Shown piece after piece: positions 59,425 through 64,000 of a stretch of 64,000 nt of DNA; the stretch's first letter is position 1, and each line of letters starts with the position of its first letter. The stretch is from Actinotalea sp. JY-7876 (GTDB lineage Bacteria; Actinomycetota; Actinomycetes; Actinomycetales; Cellulomonadaceae). The notes under the pieces were generated by a model. The model had not been told where the DNA came from. It ran no database searches and was given only the letters and a program-made list of their open reading frames with translations. The stretch is taken from NCBI RefSeq assembly GCF_014042015.1, contig NZ_CP059493.1, positions 2,666,001 through 2,730,000 of the forward strand, read 5' to 3'. The position numbers and the translations under genes are program-made.

Positions 59425-61134
59425 GTGCGTACCGCAAGAACGAAGCTTTCAGCCCTTGTCCTGACTGTGGCCGTGTCCGCAGGGCTTGTCGGATGTTCCG
59501 CTGACGACGCCCCCGACGAGCCGCAGGACGTCGTCATCCCCGAGGGTGATCTCGCGGACCAGTCGGGCACGCTGACCCCCAGCAACCCGACGACGATCAC
59601 GACCTGGATCACGTCGGCCAGCCAGGTCCCTGCGAACGACAACAAGATCACCGCGCTGCTCGAGGAACAGCTCGGTGTCACCCTGAAGTACGAGATCGTC
59701 ACTCCGGACAACGTGGACCAGAAGATCGGCGTCATGCTCGCGGGCGGCGAGTTCCCCGACCTCGTGGGCACCACCGACCTGAAGATGCGTCTCCTGGAGG
59801 GCGGCGCCCTGCTGCCCCTGGACGACATGCTGGAGACCGGGGACTACCCCAACCTCGCCACGCACGTCGAGGACGACATCAACAAGATGAGCTACTCGGG
59901 CACCGAGGTGGACCCGGGTCTGTACATCATCCCGAACTACAACCGCTTCTACGGCGAGATCACGGGCGGCACGTACTACGGGCCCGCGTTCTGGATCCAG
60001 AAGCGTGTGCTGGAGGACGCCGGCTACCCGGACCTCGAGAACATGACGCTCGAGCGGTACTTCGAGCTCATCGAGAACTTCAAGGCGGAGAACCCCGAGA
60101 CGGAGGGCATCCCGACCGTCGGTTTCGAGCTGCTGGCGTCGACGGGCCGTGAGTGGGGCATGACCAACCCGCCGGCGCTGCTGTCGGGCTCGCCGAACAA
60201 CGGTGGCGTGATCGTCGACGAGGACGGCAACGCGGAGATCTACGCCGACAAGGACATCGCGAGGGACTTCTACGAGGTCCTCAACGAGCAGTACGACGCG
60301 GGTCTCGTCGACCCCGAGTCCTTCACCCTGACGTTCGACCAGTACACCGCGAAGCTGGCCGCCGGCAACGTGCTCGGCATGCACGACCAGGGCTGGAACT
60401 TCCAGACCGCCAGCGACTCGCTCCGCAGCGCCGGCAAGGACGAGTACACCTACGTGCCCCTCATGCCCGTCTACGACGGTGTGGAGCCCTGGTACGCCGA
60501 CCGCGACGTCATGAACACCAACCAGGGCTTCGGTGTGTCCGCCTCCAGCGAGCAGCCGGAGAAGGCACTGAAGTTCCTCGACATCATGCTCAGCGAGCCC
60601 TGGCAGAAGGTGCTCTCCTGGGGCATCGAGGGCGAGGACTACGAGGTCGGCGACGACGGCATGTTCGTCCGCACCGAGGAGCAGCGCGCCAACGCCCGCG
60701 ACCTCACGTGGCGTGCCTCCAACCGTCTCGAGGCGCTGCTCGACATGCTGCCCAAGCACCAGGGCCAGTTCTCCGACGGCAACGCCTTCAGCCCGGACGA
60801 CCAGCCCACCGAGTTCTTCGAGACGCTGACCGACTACGACCGCGGCTTCATGGAGCAGTACGACAAGAAGACCTGGCGCGAGTTCGTGAACGCGCCGCCG
60901 GAGAACCCCAAGTACTACCCGGCGTGGAACATCGCGCTCTCCGACGACGCCAACCAGGTCAACCAGCAGCTGACCGACGCCAACGTGCAGCACCTGCCGA
61001 AGATCATCGCCGGTGACCCTGCCGAGTTCGATGCGAACTGGGAGGCCTACGTCGGCGCCATCGGCAACATCGACGTCCAGGTGTACGAGGACGCCATCAA
61101 CGCCGGCATCCAGGAACGACTGTCCAACTGGTAA
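59425..61134 (+). CDS. Extracellular sugar-binding lipoprotein, LplA-like
   Basis: A 569-residue solute-binding protein. The signal peptide K-L-S-A-L-V-L-T-V-A-V-S-A-G ends in the lipobox L-V-G-C. The mature part is long for a family 1 binding protein, as is usual for the LplA/YtcQ branch, with W-I-T-S-A-S and G-G-E-F-P-D-L segments. GTG 59425 is chosen because GGGAG lies eight bases upstream and the signal peptide begins there. It is followed by two LplB/LplC-type permease genes. The substrate is probably an oligo- or disaccharide cleaved by the GH43 enzyme (inference). Confidence 0.92.
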   Translation: MRTARTKLSALVLTVAVSAGLVGCSADDAPDEPQDVVIPEGDLADQSGTLTPSNPTTITTWITSASQVPANDNKITALLEEQLGVTLKYEIVTPDNVDQKIGVMLAGGEFPDLVGTTDLKMRLLEGGALLPLDDMLETGDYPNLATHVEDDINKMSYSGTEVDPGLYIIPNYNRFYGEITGGTYYGPAFWIQKRVLEDAGYPDLENMTLERYFELIENFKAENPETEGIPTVGFELLASTGREWGMTNPPALLSGSPNNGGVIVDEDGNAEIYADKDIARDFYEVLNEQYDAGLVDPESFTLTFDQYTAKLAAGNVLGMHDQGWNFQTASDSLRSAGKDEYTYVPLMPVYDGVEPWYADRDVMNTNQGFGVSASSEQPEKALKFLDIMLSEPWQKVLSWGIEGEDYEVGDDGMFVRTEEQRANARDLTWRASNRLEALLDMLPKHQGQFSDGNAFSPDDQPTEFFETLTDYDRGFMEQYDKKTWREFVNAPPENPKYYPAWNIALSDDANQVNQQLTDANVQHLPKIIAGDPAEFDANWEAYVGAIGNIDVQVYEDAINAGIQERLSNW

Positions 61135-61147
61135 CAGTCCGCGAGCA

Positions 61148-61184
61148 CTCGTGGTGGGGGGCGCACGCCGCCCCCCACCACGAG
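61148..61184 (+). terminator. Intra-operon hairpin between binding-protein and permease genes
   Basis: Perfect 16-bp arms (61148-61163 and 61169-61184) with a 5-base loop, 13 bases after the binding-protein stop. In sugar ABC operons such hairpins usually lower permease relative to binding-protein expression. Confidence 0.7.
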
Positions 61185-61230
61185 GCGTTCTCGAGGACCA
61201 TCGACTGCTCCTGACGGCGAGGTTGGACAG

Positions 61231-62277
61231 ATGACGCAAGCCCCGGTCAGCAACGTGGTGACCGCCGCCGGGCTCGAACCGGCCCTGGAACCCGTGAGCT
61301 CGGGTGCAAGCCGCAAGGCCCGGAAGAAGGGCCTGAAGGACCCCAAGCGGAAGATCACCTGGGACAGGGTCCGGGCGCAGCGAGCCCTGCTCGCGATGGC
61401 CGTCCCGCTGCTGCTGTACCAGATCCTGTTCAAGTACGTCCCGGTCTACGGCTGGGCGATCGCCTTCCAGGACTACAAGCCGGGTCGCGGCAACATCCTG
61501 AACCAGGAGTGGGTCGGCTTCGAGAACTTCGTCGACCTGTTCACCGGTGTCAACGGTGAACGGTTCCGCCGGGTCGTGGTCAACACGCTGGGACAGTCCG
61601 TCCTGACCCTGGTCGTCGGGACGGTCGGGGCCATCGTCCTCGCGCTGCTGCTGAACGAGGTCAAGAACCTGCCCTTCAAGCGGGTCCTGCAGAACATCAC
61701 GTACATGCCCCACTTCCTCAGCTGGGTCATCGTGGCGAGCCTGGCATCGGTGGCGCTCTCGCTGCCCTCGTCCGGCGGGTTCATCAACCAGGCCCTCATG
61801 AGCCTGAACATCGTCCAGGACCCGGTCCTGTTCCTGACGGAGCCGAACTACTTCTGGGGGATCGTCGCCGGGACGAACCTGTGGAAGGAGCTGGGCTGGA
61901 ACACGATCCTCTACCTGGCCGCGATCACCGCGATCGACCCGACCCAGTACGAGGCCGCCGAGGTCGACGGCGCGGGCCGCTACCGCAAGATGTTCAGCAT
62001 CACGCTCCCGGGGATCATGCCCACGATCGTCGTGCTGCTCATCATCAACAGCGGCTGGATCCTGTCCACGAACTTCGAGCTGCCGTACTTCCTCGGCAAC
62101 GGCCTGATCTCCGAGAGGGCCGAGACCATCGACGTCTTCGTGCTCCGCTACGGCTACGAGCTGGGCAACTACAGCCTCGCCGTCGTCGCGGGCATCTTCA
62201 AGACCGTCGTCGCCATCATCCTCGTGGGCTCGGCGAACCAAGCGGCCAAGCGGCTCAACCAAGAGACGCTGGTCTAG
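61231..62277 (+). CDS. ABC sugar permease, LplB type
   Basis: A 348-residue permease. After a 55-residue basic N-terminus come six helices. The motif F-K-Y-V-P-V-Y-G-W-A-I-A-F-Q-D-Y, typical of the LplB branch, is near residue 70. The EAA loop is Q-Y-E-A-A-E-V-D-G-A-G-R-Y-R-K-M-F-S-I-T. ATG lies after GAGG-containing DNA, 96 bases past the binding-protein gene. No ATPase gene is present, so a shared MsiK-like ATPase is expected. Confidence 0.92.
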   Translation: MTQAPVSNVVTAAGLEPALEPVSSGASRKARKKGLKDPKRKITWDRVRAQRALLAMAVPLLLYQILFKYVPVYGWAIAFQDYKPGRGNILNQEWVGFENFVDLFTGVNGERFRRVVVNTLGQSVLTLVVGTVGAIVLALLLNEVKNLPFKRVLQNITYMPHFLSWVIVASLASVALSLPSSGGFINQALMSLNIVQDPVLFLTEPNYFWGIVAGTNLWKELGWNTILYLAAITAIDPTQYEAAEVDGAGRYRKMFSITLPGIMPTIVVLLIINSGWILSTNFELPYFLGNGLISERAETIDVFVLRYGYELGNYSLAVVAGIFKTVVAIILVGSANQAAKRLNQETLV

Positions 62278-62286
62278 GAGGCTGTC

Positions 62287-63240
62287 ATGTCGAGTATCTC
62301 CGTCACGAAGCCGCGCGTCCGGCGCGCGTCACGAGGAGGGTCACCGCGTCGCGCGTGGACCACCGAGCGCGTCATCTTCACGACGCTCAACACGACCTTC
62401 CTGGTGCTCCTCGCGGTGCTCATGGTCTACCCGCTGCTGAACACGCTTGCCATCTCCCTGAACGACGGCATGGACGCTGTCCGTGGCGGGATCGGCATCT
62501 GGCCCCGGGTCTTCTCGCTGAAGAACTACGAGGTCGTGCTCAACATGGACACGATCTACCAGGCGTTCTTCATGAGCGTCATGAAGACCGTCGTCGTGGT
62601 GGCGACGAACCTGTTCTTCACCTCGATGCTCGCCTACGCGCTCAGCCGCAACGAGTTCATCTTCCGCCGCCCGATCACCCTGATCTTCGTGCTGACGATG
62701 TACTTCGACGCCGGGCTGATCCCGAACTACCTGCTCATCAAGGACCTGGGCATGCTGAACAGCTTCCATGCCTACTGGGTGCCGACCATCATCAGCGCGT
62801 TCAACCTGATCATCCTGCGCACGTACATGAAGTCGATCCCCGACGAGGTCACCGAGTCGGCACGGATCGACGGCGCCGGCGAGTTCCGCACGTGGTGGCA
62901 GATCGTGATGCCGCTGTGCAAGCCCACGCTGGCCGTGGTGGGGCTGTTCGTGGCCGTCGGCAGCTGGAACGCCTGGCTGGACACGCTGCTGTACAACTCG
63001 GGCGAGCAGTGGTTGTCCACGCTGCAGTACGAGCTGCAGAAGCTGCTGTCGAGCTCGATGAACGCCGGCGCGAACACCGCGGGCAACGCGGCAGCCGTGG
63101 GAGCGGGCGGGCAGCTCACCACACCGATCGCGCTGCGGTCCGCGATCACCATGGTGGCGGCCGTCCCGATCCTGCTCGTCTACCCGTTCCTGCAGAAGCA
63201 CTTCGTGTCCGGTCTCATGATCGGCTCCGTGAAGGGCTGA
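62287..63240 (+). CDS. ABC sugar permease, LplC/YtcP type
   Basis: A 317-residue permease with six helices. The EAA loop reads E-V-T-E-S-A-R-I-D-G-A-G-E-F-R-T-W-W-Q-I-V. The family motif L-M-V-Y-P-L-L-N-T-L-A-I-S-L-N-D is near residue 45, and the C-terminus K-H-F-V-S-G-L-M-I-G-S-V-K-G is the typical YtcP ending. TAGGAGG lies before the ATG, nine bases after the previous stop. Confidence 0.93.
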   Translation: MSSISVTKPRVRRASRGGSPRRAWTTERVIFTTLNTTFLVLLAVLMVYPLLNTLAISLNDGMDAVRGGIGIWPRVFSLKNYEVVLNMDTIYQAFFMSVMKTVVVVATNLFFTSMLAYALSRNEFIFRRPITLIFVLTMYFDAGLIPNYLLIKDLGMLNSFHAYWVPTIISAFNLIILRTYMKSIPDEVTESARIDGAGEFRTWWQIVMPLCKPTLAVVGLFVAVGSWNAWLDTLLYNSGEQWLSTLQYELQKLLSSSMNAGANTAGNAAAVGAGGQLTTPIALRSAITMVAAVPILLVYPFLQKHFVSGLMIGSVKG

Positions 63241-63246
63241 CGACGT

Positions 63247-63273
63247 CGGCCTCCCGCGCACCGCGGGAGGCCG
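63247..63273 (+). terminator. Hairpin after the LplC-type permease
   Basis: CGGCCTCCCGC (63247-63257) pairs perfectly with 63263-63273 around a GCACC loop, 6 bases after the permease stop. The YesL-like gene begins 44 bases further on. Confidence 0.6.
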
Positions 63274-63317
63274 GCCCCGTCCTCGGGACCCGCACTCCGC
63301 ACTGAGAGGGCTCAACC

Positions 63318-63935
63318 ATCTTCCGGTACAACCCCGGATCGCGACTGTGGCGCATCCTGGACTCGCTCGGCTCCGTCATCGTGATCAGCCTGGTCTGGCT
63401 CCTGAGTCTCGGCCTCGTCGTCACGGCGGGAGCAGGAACGGTGGTCGCCTACGAGCTCTGCCGCCGGTACGTGCTGGGCAAGGACGCAGGTCTCTGGGCG
63501 GTCGCCACGAAGGCCGCGCGCCAGAGCTGGAGGCAGGCGACCCTCATCGGCCTGCTGGCCGTCCCGGTCGCGGCCCTCGGCATCCTCACGGTCTCCTACC
63601 TGCCCACTCTCGGGCTGGCCGAGGTCCTGGTGCCGCTCCTCGTCATCGGGCTCTTCCTCCTGCTCCTGGTCTTCTGGTGCCTCCCCCTCGCAGCCCGCTT
63701 CACGAACCCCACGTGGCGCCAGGTGCGCAACGGCTTCACCTTGGGCCTGACGACGCCCAGCCTGACGTTCCTGCTCGGGATCGCCGTGCTCCTCGCGGGC
63801 TTCGCCGTCTGGAACTTCATGCCCGCGGTGTTCGTGGCACCCGGCCTCATCCTCCTGTGGTGGTGCTCCCTGCTCGAGCGGTTCTTCGTCGACCGGGGGT
63901 ACGTGACATCGCAGCCGGAGGAGGCGGAGGTCTGA
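63318..63935 (+). CDS. YesL-like (DUF624) membrane protein, apparent ATC start
   Basis: About 205 residues with five to six hydrophobic helices. The opening F-R-Y-N-P-G-S-R-L-W-R-I-L-D-S-L-G-S-V-I-V-I-S-L-V-W-L-L matches the DUF624/YesL family, which begins with a short amphipathic stretch before helix 1. In frame there is a TGA at 63303 and no ATG, GTG or TTG before GTG 63381, which would cut helix 1. ATC 63318 lies seven bases after GAGAGGG, just where a start is expected. YesL proteins accompany LplABC-type importers; the role is unknown. Confidence 0.75.
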   Translation: MFRYNPGSRLWRILDSLGSVIVISLVWLLSLGLVVTAGAGTVVAYELCRRYVLGKDAGLWAVATKAARQSWRQATLIGLLAVPVAALGILTVSYLPTLGLAEVLVPLLVIGLFLLLLVFWCLPLAARFTNPTWRQVRNGFTLGLTTPSLTFLLGIAVLLAGFAVWNFMPAVFVAPGLILLWWCSLLERFFVDRGYVTSQPEEAEV

Positions 63936-63996
63936 CGCGCTTCCGCCGTGCTGCTCCTCCCCGCCCACGACCGAGTGAACGACGAAAGGCGCTGTC

Positions 63997-64000
63997 GTGA
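63997..64000 (+). CDS. Probable start of a further gene, cut by the window end
   Basis: GTG 63997 follows GAAAGG by seven bases, 61 bases after the YesL-like stop. Only the start codon is inside the window, so nothing can be said about the product. Confidence 0.3.

Noticed and set aside
59449-62262. Long minus-strand frame opposite the LplA-like and LplB-like genes
   Set aside because: Mirror frame of genes with clear lipobox and EAA-loop motifs.
1-64000. CRISPR arrays, rRNA or tRNA genes
   Set aside because: No regularly spaced repeats with unique spacers were seen. The short tandem repeats found are head-to-tail 14- or 18-bp units without spacers. No rRNA or tRNA signature was recognised.

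Overview
The window is very GC-rich, densely packed bacterial DNA with many GTG starts, 1-4 bp stop/start overlaps, a WXG100/EspC-like secretion cluster, flavin-dependent luciferase-like enzymes, CE1758/CE1759-type oxidoreductases and sugar ABC importers with a GH43 enzyme. This points to an actinomycete, plausibly a plant-polymer-degrading genus of the Cellulomonadaceae/Promicromonosporaceae type (inference; no rRNA or other marker gene is present). Several genes have a TAnnnT-like -10 box ending 6-7 bases before the start codon, the signature of leaderless transcription that is common in this phylum.

Layout: 1-5.6 kb, amino-acid permease, thioredoxin-like DUF255 protein, NADH-dehydrogenase-like flavoprotein, DUF6480 peptide. 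5.6-9 kb, sugar ABC importer (minus strand). 9-12 kb, luciferase-like monooxygenase with its FMN reductase, and an NAD-dependent epimerase. 12-19.5 kb, LysR-type ligand domain without HTH, small proteins, a secreted M15 peptidase, an AlkA-like glycosylase and a nucleotidyltransferase-like/methyltransferase fusion. 19.6-21.3 kb, YbaB - EspC-like - WXG100 operon. 21.4-31.4 kb, APC permease, DUF1992, methyltransferase, L,D-transpeptidase lipoprotein, SPFH/ribbon-helix-helix pair, S9 peptidase, arsenate reductase and ATP-dependent DNA ligase.

31.4-35.6 kb is the most unusual part. It is a less GC-rich island abutting the 3' end of the ligase gene. It carries an OLD-like ATPase/TOPRIM protein, and partial copies of the ligase 3' end recur at about 31.74, 33.65 and 35.38 kb. 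The last copy matches the gene over 210 bp with only two mismatches. I see no integrase. The simplest reading is serial insertion of defence-type cargo at one target, with the gene end rebuilt each time.

35.7-46 kb carries a DUF2776 membrane protein, an old-yellow-enzyme/FadH-like reductase divergent from a TetR regulator, an MMPL exporter, and two tandem luciferase-like genes, one fused to an FAD-linked oxidase. 46-56 kb holds an FBP-domain protein, YqgE, manganese catalase, an ADP-ribosylglycohydrolase, and a histidine kinase - response regulator - ABC exporter array. 56-64 kb is a sugar-use locus: GH43 enzyme, LacI repressor, LplA/B/C-type importer under a LacI-operator promoter, and a YesL-like gene that appears to start with ATC.
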